Below, in pieces: positions 1-8,845 of a stretch of 64,000 bases of DNA (the stretch's first letter is position 1; the number at the start of each line of letters is the position of its first letter). The stretch covers positions 33,328,699-33,392,698 of the forward strand of contig JASWHV010000013.1 in the NCBI GenBank assembly GCA_030760725.1, read 5' to 3'. The notes beneath the pieces were generated by a model. The model was not told the DNA's origin and did no database searches. It worked only from the letters and a program-made list of their open reading frames with translations. The position numbers and the translations under genes were made by a program. This DNA comes from Neostapfia colusana (Eukaryota; Streptophyta; Magnoliopsida; Poales; Poaceae).

Positions 1-1984
1 AAAGGTCAAAATATTTTATTAAATTATTTAGGACCAGAACCTATTCTGTTTAGATGATGTGTCTTACTATTTTCATAATAAAGTACACATTTATGCATAG
101 GAAAATAAATCTGAAAATATAGCAACTAGTAAATGATAAATGGAGTTTCTAAAATCCAAAGAGTTCAGTTTAGGGTTGGTAGAAATTATGAAGACCCATA
201 TGGAGAAGGAAAATACCTTTCATGCTTATTTGGTAGTAAAAAGGTGTAGTAGTTAAATATAAGGAATTTATTTAAATTGGAAACTCATATATATAGTATG
301 TAAGTATAAATGTGAACACAAAAATAGGAATCATATACACATGATTAAAAGTGCATGCAAGCCACAAATCAACACACATAGAATAACCACAACACACATA
401 ATGGTGAATGAATTTCATAAATATGAATGTGTGGTTTGTATGAAGTGGAAGTGTGAACTATGTCTTATGGGTTGTTATTTTTCTTTTGCTATGTGTGATG
501 GTATGATGTAGAACCTGCTCAAGAGCAAGTTATTCCTTTCCAAGATCAGGACTACCCATTTCAAGAGCAGCAGGAAGGAGGCAAGTGTCCTTGACCACTT
601 TGATCGTATATTAGGATGTTTAGATAGAATTATTGCATTGTCAAGTTAAATATGAAACCCATGCTAGGAAGTTTCCCTAGAATTGCATTACCCTGTTTTC
701 CTTGTAGCTTGGGTTGGGATTTATTTTATCATGTCATTTATTATTATGCATATGCTTAGCCATGCTTAGAATGGGATATTTGGGATATGAGATCATCAGT
801 TTATTTTACCATACTCTTGAATGAGATATTGTGAGTTATGTAGAGGTAGGGATCAAGGCAAGTTGGATGTTTTGGTTGTGTGCTGGGTGCACGAGACTCG
901 GGTTTGTGTTTAGTACTTGCCTGGATCCTAAGGACCGGTTCATGGAGCATGTAACCTGGCTTTACAGTGCCAACCACATGCTGAGATGGGGCAGCTTGGC
1001 CAATTAATTAGGTGTATTCCCGGCGTAGTATGGGTGTGTTGGATGGTGCAGGGAATAGGTGTCAGCTGGACTACCATATGAACCGCAAGGCTCAAGAGGG
1101 GGCCACTGCAGCGGGGTTGGAGCCTCTTGTATGCTGTTAGGGGTGAAACCTCAGTGGGCCCACGCTCGTCGGGAATCCCTTTGTAAAGGCTTCGTAGTGA
1201 TCTCCTGGCTACACACCTGGGAAGTGTGAATGTGGTTCGTAGCCACTAGCATAATGGAGGTTCTTTTAGTCCACCCGGCAACGGGGGATGAAATCACTAC
1301 ATGTGGGTACAGTGGTACAAACTCTGCAGAGTCAAAACTGTCATGACAGCCGTGCTCACGGTCAAGAGCGGCTTGGACTTATTCATGATTAGAGGATTGA
1401 TGGTTTTGGAAGTTGTGGATGTTAAGTGGGGAGCTTAACATTGGAAATGATGTTAGGGTTATTGGATTATGATGATGGGATGGGAAATTGGGACCATTTC
1501 ACCCGTGTAGTAATGTAGGTGCTTAATAAGCTAAGGTGATAGGTATTAATTGCGTAGTGCTTTAACCATGAGATCAACCTCTCCTTGTTCTAGCCATGCA
1601 TGATATAATTTTCCCACACTTGCTGAGTACCATCGGTACTCAACCTTGCATATTTTGTTGGTTTATATTGCTGCTCAGGTCAAGATAATGAGGTGGTGTA
1701 TAAGGACCAAGACTTTGGACCCGAAGAAGGTTTCTAGGTTCATGGAGACCCCGGGCAACGCCTGTGACGGAGCCCATAAGAATAATTATTCCGCTGCTAG
1801 TTTATTTACTTGTGATGAACTTATTATTGTCCATCGAGACATTTGCTATGTAAGACTTATTTATATTCGACACCTGGCTTGTAATAAATGATGCTTCACT
1901 ATTTGTCATCACATGTATGACAAAATGATCCTGGCATACATGTGATATTCACTTGGTTGTTCTTCAGAAAAACCGGGTGTGACA
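1..1984 (+). mobile_element. Element A: 5' LTR, 3' part only (Ty3/gypsy chromovirus)
   Basis: This stretch matches 18978-20961 base for base at a constant offset of 18977, with about 30 substitutions and no net indel, so it is the right 1984 bp of a 3427-bp LTR whose first 1443 bp lie left of the window. It ends in ...TGTGACA directly before a tRNA-Met primer site. AATAAA occurs at 1883-1888, and a perfect hairpin (TGAGTACC/GGTACTCA) lies at 1624-1642. A short frame at 1646-1891 recurs in both LTR copies but looks like no protein. The roughly 1.5% divergence between the copies indicates a young insertion. Confidence 0.95.
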
Positions 1985-1988
1985 GAAG

Positions 1989-2000
1989 TGGTATCAGAGC
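1989..2000 (+). other. Element A primer-binding site (initiator tRNA-Met type)
   Basis: TGGTATCAGAGC lies five bases after the LTR end. It is complementary to the 3' end of initiator tRNA-Met, the usual primer of plant gypsy elements. The leader continues to 2205 without other recognisable features. Confidence 0.93.
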
Positions 2001-2205
2001 CAAGGTTGCCCGTAGGAACGTGGACCTAGGTAGAAATGGACGTATTTAAGGGCCCTATTTTCTTAAAAACTATTTTTACATGGTGTGTGTTGAAAAGTGT
2101 TATTTAACGAGTCACTTTTTTCACCTTACCCCCAATTTTTATTCAAAATAGGATTTTTGTTTAAAAAGTTTATCTAACCTAAGTTTAAATGCTTTTTGTT
2201 TTTAG

Positions 2206-2985
2206 ATGGTTCGCATGATTCGCACCGCTCGCAAGTCCACAGGAGGGAGAGTTCCCGTAGTTGCCCTTGCCGAAAGAGAGGAGAGCCGTCCGGTGACGTA
2301 CCATTCCTACGGTTTGGCAGTAGGAGGCTTGTTGCGCCGTCTTCGACGTATGCTCGAAGCCGCCGGCAATACGGGCAAGCTAATCATCCACTATAACTCC
2401 ACCAGGACCATCCGTGAGAAGAGGGAAGAATGGAGTTCAGAGATGAGGATTATACACGAAAATCAGCTGCTTAAGATCCACCACTCTCCAGCTTGTAGAG
2501 CGACACAGGTCGATGCGGAGAAAGATGTCACCTGGGAGGCCATCACCTGCCAGAGTCACATCTATCATCGCCACCTGGACAAGACTGAGTACATGTATGT
2601 CCTCCAGCGTGAGAGTGGTACCACGGAATATAAGTACCCGCCAGTGCAGCAAGGGACTTCTCATGAGCACATGGACTTGTGCTTGGAGGATGCTGCTATG
2701 CTCAACACTCGACTGCAGGAATGTCAGCAAGAGCTTCAGGATGTTCTGGACACCCTGAAGGAAACGGAGGCGTTGCTGCGAGCCTGCTTGAGGGCGAGGG
2801 AAAGAGGAGATGGGAATGAACTGTGTGTCACCGTGAATGATACATGGACTCCTGACTCCCCGGATCGTCGAGCGATCAGGCGTCGTCGAACCTCTCCACC
2901 AGCAGCCTCCCCACCCAAAGCAGAGTCAGAAGGCAGCCGAAATGATGAGGAAGATCCAGAGGAGCCTGCTCAAGAAAACGAGTAG
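2206..2985 (+). CDS. Element A ORF0: extra ORF upstream of gag, function unknown
   Basis: An uninterrupted 259-codon frame lies between the primer site and gag, on the same strand. The protein starts with a basic stretch (MVRMIRTARK) and has a probable coiled coil at about residues 165-200 (repeated Leu/Glu/Gln, LQECQQELQDVLDTLKE). It ends in a Pro/Ser/Glu-rich acidic tail that includes a basic RRRRTSPP patch at about 226-233. I see no enzyme motif. Rice RIRE3 and RIRE8-type gypsy elements are known to carry such an upstream ORF (orf0) of unknown role; I assign this one by position and architecture, not by remembered sequence. It stays open although gag and pol of the same copy are shifted. 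An RNA-binding or capsid-accessory role is possible but unproven. Confidence 0.7.
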   Translation: MVRMIRTARKSTGGRVPVVALAEREESRPVTYHSYGLAVGGLLRRLRRMLEAAGNTGKLIIHYNSTRTIREKREEWSSEMRIIHENQLLKIHHSPACRATQVDAEKDVTWEAITCQSHIYHRHLDKTEYMYVLQRESGTTEYKYPPVQQGTSHEHMDLCLEDAAMLNTRLQECQQELQDVLDTLKETEALLRACLRARERGDGNELCVTVNDTWTPDSPDRRAIRRRRTSPPAASPPKAESEGSRNDEEDPEEPAQENE

Positions 2986-3289
2986 TGTAAAGTCCTTCCC
3001 TTAGTTAGCAAGATGTCGAATAGTCGAGTCGTTAAGTTAAGTTAATGGTGTGTTAATGCTTGGTGTGTGACGTGAGTTGTGGAAGCCATGAGCAATTGTC
3101 CACAGCCTCGTCTTTAGATTGTTTTGCTTTGGTGCGTGAACCCACATGAAATAATATTGCATCTATTTTTGTGTGAGAAATAAACCCTCAGAAAAGTATA
3201 ACAAACCCTCAACACTTCAAAAGTACAAACAATGAATGTAGTAAGATGATACTAAATGCTTTCAAATTTACATTGGTTGATTCTGCCAG
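2986..3289 (+). other. Spacer between ORF0 and gag of element A
   Basis: This is about 300 bp of AT-rich untranslated sequence. I see no ORF, repeat or RNA gene in it. Confidence 0.6.
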
Positions 3290-4447
3290 ATGGCCGGAAG
3301 AGGAAAAGGACGTGCTGCCAACCCCGCCAACAACAACGATGAGGCATGCAACCCTCATCTTTCTGGAGGCCAGGACCGGGGTGGTCGCCGTGAAGGAGTT
3401 GATCCCCTCCACCAAATGCTGGAGAATCAAAATCAGCTCATCCAGAACTTGACTCAAGTGGTGGCCAACTTGCATCAAGTTCCACCTCCACAAGCTGCAC
3501 CACACCAACCAAGGTTGAGTGAGTTTCTAGGAACTCAACCTCCAAAGTTTGCAAGTGCTGCTGAACCTCTGGAGGCAGATGATTGGCTAAAGACATTGAA
3601 AGCAAGATGAGGATCATCCAGTGCCAAGGGTATGAGAGGGTGTTGTTTGCCTCTCATCAATTGCATGGACCTGCTGCTGATTGGTGGACCGCCTACGTGG
3701 CCGCCCATCAGGACCCTGAGAACATCACTTGGGAAGAGTTCAAGCGTAGCTTCCGCAACCATTACATCCCAAGGGGTGAACTCAAAAACAAGAGGAAGGA
3801 GTTTTTGGGGTTGCAGCAAGGTAACATGACTGTGAGGGAATACCTCACTAAATTCACCCAACTATCCCGTTATGCCCCACGGGACATAGAGACTGATGAG
3901 CAGAAACAGGATTGTTTCGTGGAAGGGCTTACCGCAGAAATGCAGTGCGCAATGTCCTCCAACGAATATGAAAGCTTCCAAAAGATGGTGGACAGAGCGT
4001 TTGTGGTAGAACGGAAGCTGAAGGCCTTGGAAAATGAGAACAAGAGGAAGGCCGGGTGGTCACATCAGGCCTCAGGGAGCAACACCCGCCCCCGTCTGAT
4101 GCAGAAACCAGCAGGGCAGACGAACCGTGCTGCGGTACCCTACTCAGCACCAAGAGGGTACAACCCGAACTACAGGCCTCCGGCAGCACCAGCACAGCCA
4201 CAACGTCAGTTTGTACAGCAGCCTCGCCCTGCATATCCACCTCGACCAGCAGTACAAGGACCCCCAAACCAACCCCAAGAAAACAAAGGACAAGCACCTA
4301 AGGTTGGGGTGCAATGTTTTAGCTGCGGAGAAGTGGGGCACTACGCCCATAAATGCCCAAAGAAGAAGCCCGCACAACCACAACAGCAGAATGTGATGCG
4401 AGGATGGGTGAACCAGGTCACTGGAGGAAGCGCAAGAGGCACCCGAT
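3290..4447 (+). pseudogene. gag: Element A gag, frameshifted
   Basis: Gag packages the element RNA into virus-like particles. The start (MAGRGKGRAAN) is chosen because the frame runs from it through the expected N-terminal region to the EPLEADDWL motif. One base appears to be missing near 3591, which moves the rest (ESKMRIIQC, QLHGPAADWW, TQLSRY) into another frame. A CCHC zinc knuckle, CFSCGEVGHYAHKC, lies at 4315-4356, after a Pro/Gln-rich linker. A second shift near 4420-4445 separates gag from the protease. Plant chromoviruses normally encode gag and pol in one frame, so this copy could move only with proteins supplied by others, unless the changes came after insertion. Confidence 0.9.
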
Positions 4448-4852
4448 GTGGTAGTTGGTAAGTTTCCTGCCAATTTACACCTTGCAACCCTGCTGTTTGA
4501 TTCTGGTGCTACCCACTCGTTCATTGCTCAAGGGTTTGTTAAGAAGCATTACCTAGCAAAAACACAAATGAACCATATGCTAGCTGTAAACTCTCCAGGG
4601 GGAGAAATAAGGACAAGACAAGTGTGTCCCAAAGTGAACCTAGACATTAATGGGGTGGTATTTACTGCCAACCTCATAGTGATAGATTCCCAAGGGATCG
4701 ATATTATTTTGGGCATGGATTGGTTGACAAAACATAAAGGAATCATCCATTGTTCGACCAGAACGGTGGAACTAACTCACCCTAGTGGCACAAGAGTAAA
4801 GTTCATAACAATACACGAGCCTAGGAGGGACATTAAATTAAAATCAAGTTGA
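4448..4852 (+). pseudogene. pol: Element A aspartic protease segment of pol
   Basis: This segment cleaves the Gag-Pol polyprotein. The catalytic motif LLFDSGATHSFI is intact at about 4490-4525. It is followed by the family-typical NSPGGEI and GIDIILGMDWL blocks. The frame ends at 4852 and RT continues in a different frame from about 4854, so a third small indel separates protease from RT. The first Met is only the first one available in this frame; the protease would normally be read through from gag. Confidence 0.88.
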
Positions 4853-4853
4853 G

Positions 4854-5825
4854 GTGAAAGTGGAGGAGATCAGGACCATCAGGGAATATCCAGATGTTTT
4901 TCCGGGGGAGTTGCCAGGTATGCCTCCCGATCGTGAAGTGGAATTTGCAATTGAGCTAGTGCCTGGAACAGCCCCGATATACAAGAGACCTTATCGGATG
5001 GACTCCAAGCAGCTAGAAGAACTCAAGGATCATTTGAGAGAATTGACGGAGAACAGGTATATTCGCCCTAGTTCCTCACCATGGGGAGCTCCGGTGATAT
5101 TTGTGCCCAAGAAGGACGGAACCCAAAGGTTATGCGTGGATTACCGTGCCTTGAATGAGGTAACCATCAAGAACAAGTACCCATTACCCCACATTGAAGA
5201 CTTGTTTGATCAGTTGAGGGGAGCTTGTGTGTTCTCAAAAATTGATCTCAGGTCGGGATACCACCAACTCAAGATAAGGCAATCTGATATTCCCAAGACA
5301 GCTTTCGTATCTCGGTACGGACTGTATGAATACACTGTCATGCCTTTCGGGCTAACTAATGCCCCGGCATACTTCATGTATCTCATGAACAAGGTATTCA
5401 TGGAATATCTGGACAAATTTGTGGTGGTTTTCATAGATGACATTCTCGTCTTCTCCAAAGATGAAGAAGAACATGAGAAACATCTAAGGTTGGTGTTGCA
5501 GAGGCTGAGGGAACACCAACTATATGCCAAGTTGAGCAAGTGTGAATTTTGGCTGAAGAGAGTTCCCTTCTTAGGACATATAATCTCGGAAGGAGGAATC
5601 TCCGTAGATCCCGCCAAAATCGAGGATATACAGAAGTGGAAGACCCCTGAAAATGTCGGGGAAGTTCGAAGCTTTTTGGGATTGGCTGGATACTATCGAC
5701 GGTTTATTGAGGGATTCTCCAAGATCTCGAGACCTCTCACCAAACTGTTGGAGAAGGGAATCACATTCACATGGACGCCACAGTGCGAGATGAGTTTTCA
5801 GGAGTTAAAAGAAAGATTAACAACA
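4854..5825 (+). pseudogene. pol: Element A reverse transcriptase and connection, cut by the CACTA insertion
   Basis: The RT copies genomic RNA into cDNA. Visible blocks in order are YPDVFPGELPGMPPDREVEF, YIRPSSSPWGAPVIFVPKKD, LCVDYRALNEVTIKNKYPLP, SKIDLRSGYHQL, FGLTNAPAYF and the catalytic VVFIDDILVFSK (F193-D196, 5430-5441). These are followed by FLGHIISEGG and SFLGLAGYYRRFI of the connection region. All catalytic residues are present. The reading stops only because a CACTA element begins at 5826. Its 9729 bp plus the 3-bp target duplication make 9732 bp, a multiple of three, and the downstream RNase H/integrase segment lies in the same frame. This piece and 15555-17489 are therefore two halves of one gene. 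Confidence 0.93.
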
Positions 5826-5835
5826 CACTACAGGA

Positions 5836-6325
5836 AAAACGATCATTGACGACGGCCAAATTTATTGTCAACGGGGCCGTCGTCTTTAATTTTATTGACG
5901 ACGGCTAGACAAAGCCGTTGTCAATAACACAGTTATTGACGACAGCTGAACGAGTACCGTCGTCAATAAATAATTGACGACGGTGCACGTCGTCTTTAAC
6001 TTAATTCGGGCCCACCCGAGGACTTATTGACGACGGTGACCTAGCACCGTCGTCAATAACACAGTTATTGATGACGGCTGAACGAGAACCATCGTCAATA
6101 AATAATTGACGAAGGTGCCCGTCGTCTTTAACTTAATTCGGGCCCACCCGAGGAGTTATTGACGACGGTGACCTAGCACCGTCGTCAATAACACAGTTAT
6201 TGACGACGGCTGAACGAGAACCGTCGTCAATAAGTTATTGACGACGGTGCCCGTCGTCTTTAACTTAATTCGGGCCCACCAGAGGAGTTATTGACGACGC
6301 TGACCTGGCACCGTCGTCAATCATA
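5836..6325. repeat. CACTA left subterminal repeats with a 132-bp tandem period
   Basis: More than a dozen copies of TTGACGACGG and its inverse CCGTCGTCAA, some with a base change, fill this end. They are likely binding sites for the TNPA-like protein, by analogy with En/Spm. A larger unit repeats with an exact 132-bp period: AACTTAATTCGGGCCCACC recurs at 5998, 6130 and 6262. Confidence 0.9.
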
Positions 6326-6334
6326 TAACCCGTA

Positions 6335-6376
6335 CGCGAGCCGGGAGGCGGCCACAGTGCCGCCTCCCGACTCGCG
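6335..6376. repeat. GC-rich 17-bp inverted repeat (hairpin)
   Basis: CGCGAGCCGGGAGGCGG (6335-6351) and CCGCCTCCCGACTCGCG (6360-6376) form a stem with one mismatch and an 8-base loop. It marks the border between the subterminal repeats and captured or foreign DNA. Confidence 0.85.
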
Positions 6377-6531
6377 CCGATCAGTCTCGTCGCCGTCGCC
6401 CTCCCCGCCGGTCCCCGCCGGTCGCCGCCGCCGCCGGTCCCCGCCGCCGCCGGTCCCTGCCGCAGCCGCTGATCCGCCGACCAACGAGTACGCCACCTCC
6501 CTCCCCCTCCCCTCCTCCACCTCGCGCTGGC
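6377..6531. other. GC-rich stretch of unknown origin inside the CACTA element
   Basis: This is 155 bp rich in CCGCCGGTC-type repeats, very different in composition from both sides. It joins directly to the broken last exon of the captured proteasome gene. It looks like a piece of a second captured host sequence, for example a GC-rich grass 5' exon, but I do not recognise it. Frames are open on both strands here only because of the composition. Confidence 0.45.
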
Positions 6532-7814
6532 CACCTTCTGATGCTGACGGTTTGATTCATCACATATCCAACTCAGCTCCAACTCAAAAGCTTTGTCCTT
6601 CGCTTCATCATGCACTCCATAAATTCTGCATTGAAAACAGATTGTTAAAACTCAGGTTTAGCTTCTTCAGGTTCATCAGCATCCATAAGCAGAAAGTAGA
6701 AAAGAAACTTGACAACCTCAAAGCTAAACATCCACAAATAAACTGACTAGAGTCATCACTTGATGAATAGTCATCTATCGTGCACCTATACTGACTAGAG
6801 CTTATTTCTAAATTCATTAAGCTAATGTTTGAATTGTGATTACAATGCAATGCAGTCTTCTAATTTATACGAAAGATTTCTAGTATAAAAAGGAATAAAG
6901 AAGCCTTTGATGACTATTGACTACTACAATAATTACTACTGTAGTGCACCCCTGTGCTTGTTATATAATTAAGGGCACAAAATTTCTAGAGTAACATGGA
7001 ACATAAGTAATATTAATAATATAAATAAAAATGAAGTGAAAGTGATAGACAATAGCATACATTCAAGGAAAATACGAAACTGTAATAAAGCAGCAAAGCT
7101 TTACTGTTATAGGAAAAGACTTAAGGCATATACATCTTTGCAACTTCAACAATGCCTTCACGGCAGGTAAGCTCTGAAAGCTTTAACTTCTCTATCTCCC
7201 TGCAAGACAACATTCAAAGAGTTTCACTCAGAATCATTCTGATGGTCATCAACATGAAATTTTGCATAGTAGTCAGACCAATGCAACAAAGTACACTTAT
7301 AGCAAATGCTGAAATTTTCTTGTTAATAATGGGTCACAAAAGCTGATGTCATTAGTTACCTCATTCAAATTAAGTTAAACTCAAAGTTTGTTAGGAAACG
7401 GGGGTGTAGCTTTAATTATACAAATCAATCCTGCCTATAATCTTATAGTGGTAAACTCGGTCCAATAACTAATAATAAAAAAGGAAGAAGCTTATGCAGA
7501 AAAAACATCTGGCTTGTCCACTTTAAATTTCTGTGTAAGGATAGAAAAATAAATGAATGTTATAACTGTAACTACCAAATAATAATATTTTAGATGCCAA
7601 GATGATATGGAGTATCCCTCCTTTCCTGTATTTTGCTTCTCAGAAAAATGAGTTGTGTTAATATACGCCTTTACACTAAGACAACGGTATTTGTTGGATA
7701 TTTTTGATGTATCGATAAGTATCTAAGAATAGAAGAACAAAAAAGGATTGAAGACAGATAAACTTACGTTTTTGCAGCTTGTCTTCCCTTGCCCAATGCA
7801 GCACCGAAGTATTT
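6532..7814 (-). pseudogene. PAG1: Captured fragment of the 20S proteasome alpha-7 gene (three exons, two introns)
   Basis: On the minus strand three exons with consensus splice sites encode a continuous piece of the plant 20S proteasome subunit alpha type-3 (alpha-7, PAG1). Exon a (7814-7768, 47 bp) gives KYFGAALGKGRQAAK. Exon b (7199-7134, 66 bp) gives EIEKLKLSELTCREGIVEVAK. Exon c (6625 to about 6532) contains HDEAKDKAFELELSWICDES and ends at RQHQKV. Acceptors are TTTATACAG, TTGTCTTGCAG and TTCAATGCAG; the first donor is GTAAGTT and the second GTATATG. Phases match across both junctions. The residues agree with the grass protein as I know it, with no stop or frameshift, so capture looks recent. 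The first about 160 codons and the C-terminal tail are missing, so no subunit can be made. The fragment runs opposite to the transposase genes. Confidence 0.92.
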
Positions 7815-8845
7815 CTGTATAAAGTTAAAATTCAATGAATATTATATACTTCAAATTTACAAGAGTCCTAATCTGTGATACTATTAATAAACAACACCAT
7901 CCATACTGAACATGATGTGCAACTGATTGAAGGACATAATTCAAGTAAAACAAAAATAATAAGCCTATGCACCCATGTTGATACAACTCTTAGTAGTTAC
8001 AACTTAACCCTGCCGCGCTGTCCGACCTTAGTTGATTAATTGTTTAATTAGTATTGTAATTGATTATTGTTTAATTAATACTTTGATTGATTGTGTGATT
8101 AGTTACTATATGTAAATAAATGGGTTTCGGCCCGGTCCGGCCTGACACGACCCATTTAGGGTCTGTCACGGCTCATTTAGTGGTAATGTATTAGTCGAGA
8201 CAGGCACGGAGGACGGCAAGCTCCCGCGCGTGGATGGCGGGCCCCGACGGTGCGGTTTCATCTTTGACCCACTTACGACAGGGCATAACGTACGACGGCT
8301 AACCCTAAAGGCGTCGTAAGATAGTGGCAGGCCCCAACGGGACATAACTTAGGACGGCTGACCCACTTCTTTGTCTCTCGTTCTTTCCTTCTCTCTCGTT
8401 CTTTCCTCTCTCTCTTCTAAATGACTCAAAAATGAAAGATTGACGTAAACCTATACAACATGCGTCACCCGTTTTGAGCGGGCCCGTCTCACATGTGTTA
8501 CGCATGTGAGGCGTGTACGTTCGGAATTGTCCCTTTTTGGACAGCCTGGGAGTGACCGAGGGGGCATGGCATGTGATGAAACGCGGGTTTATATCTAAAC
8601 AAGATTTCGACGGCATACCCCTGTTGTTCTCTGCTGCACCATTTTCGGGTGTGCAGTGGAGAACAGCGGGGTTATGCTGCTGAAATTTTGTTCGGATCCA
8701 TACCACGCATCTCGTCATGAGCACGCTCCGCTCGATCACTCTTGGGTGGGTTTAGGACCTATCCTTTCCAATAGATGTAGGGCCATGACATAAATAAATT
8801 ATAAAGTAACTATAATTTCCTTGACATTAAACTGCAGATTCAAAC
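7815..8845. other. CACTA internal leader: captured intron remnant, then transposase 5' region
   Basis: From 7815 to about 7985 the sequence is AT-rich and probably belongs to the intron upstream of the captured exon. From about 7990 it becomes CACTA sequence, with motifs such as CGTACGACGGCT and GCGTCGTAAG around 8270-8320 that resemble subterminal motifs of other CACTA families. The part before the transposase start contains a long imperfect hairpin (8598-8692). Frames open on the minus strand at 8305-8739 are not protein-like. Confidence 0.6.
8598..8692. repeat. Long imperfect hairpin upstream of the CACTA transposase
   Basis: Arms 8598-8640 and 8648-8692 are about 80% complementary across an 8-base loop (core CCCTGTTGTTCTCTGCTGCA paired with TGCAGTGGAGAACAGCGGGG). 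Most differences are transitions, many of which could pair as G-U in RNA. Confidence 0.8.

Noticed and set aside
1646..1891. 81-codon frame present in both LTRs of element A
   Set aside because: Its recurrence at 20623-20868 is explained by LTR duplication; no protein-like features, and it covers the R/U5 and poly-A area.
8305..8739. 144-codon minus-strand frame upstream of the transposase
   Set aside because: It overlaps the hairpin and promoter-like region and has no recognisable domain.
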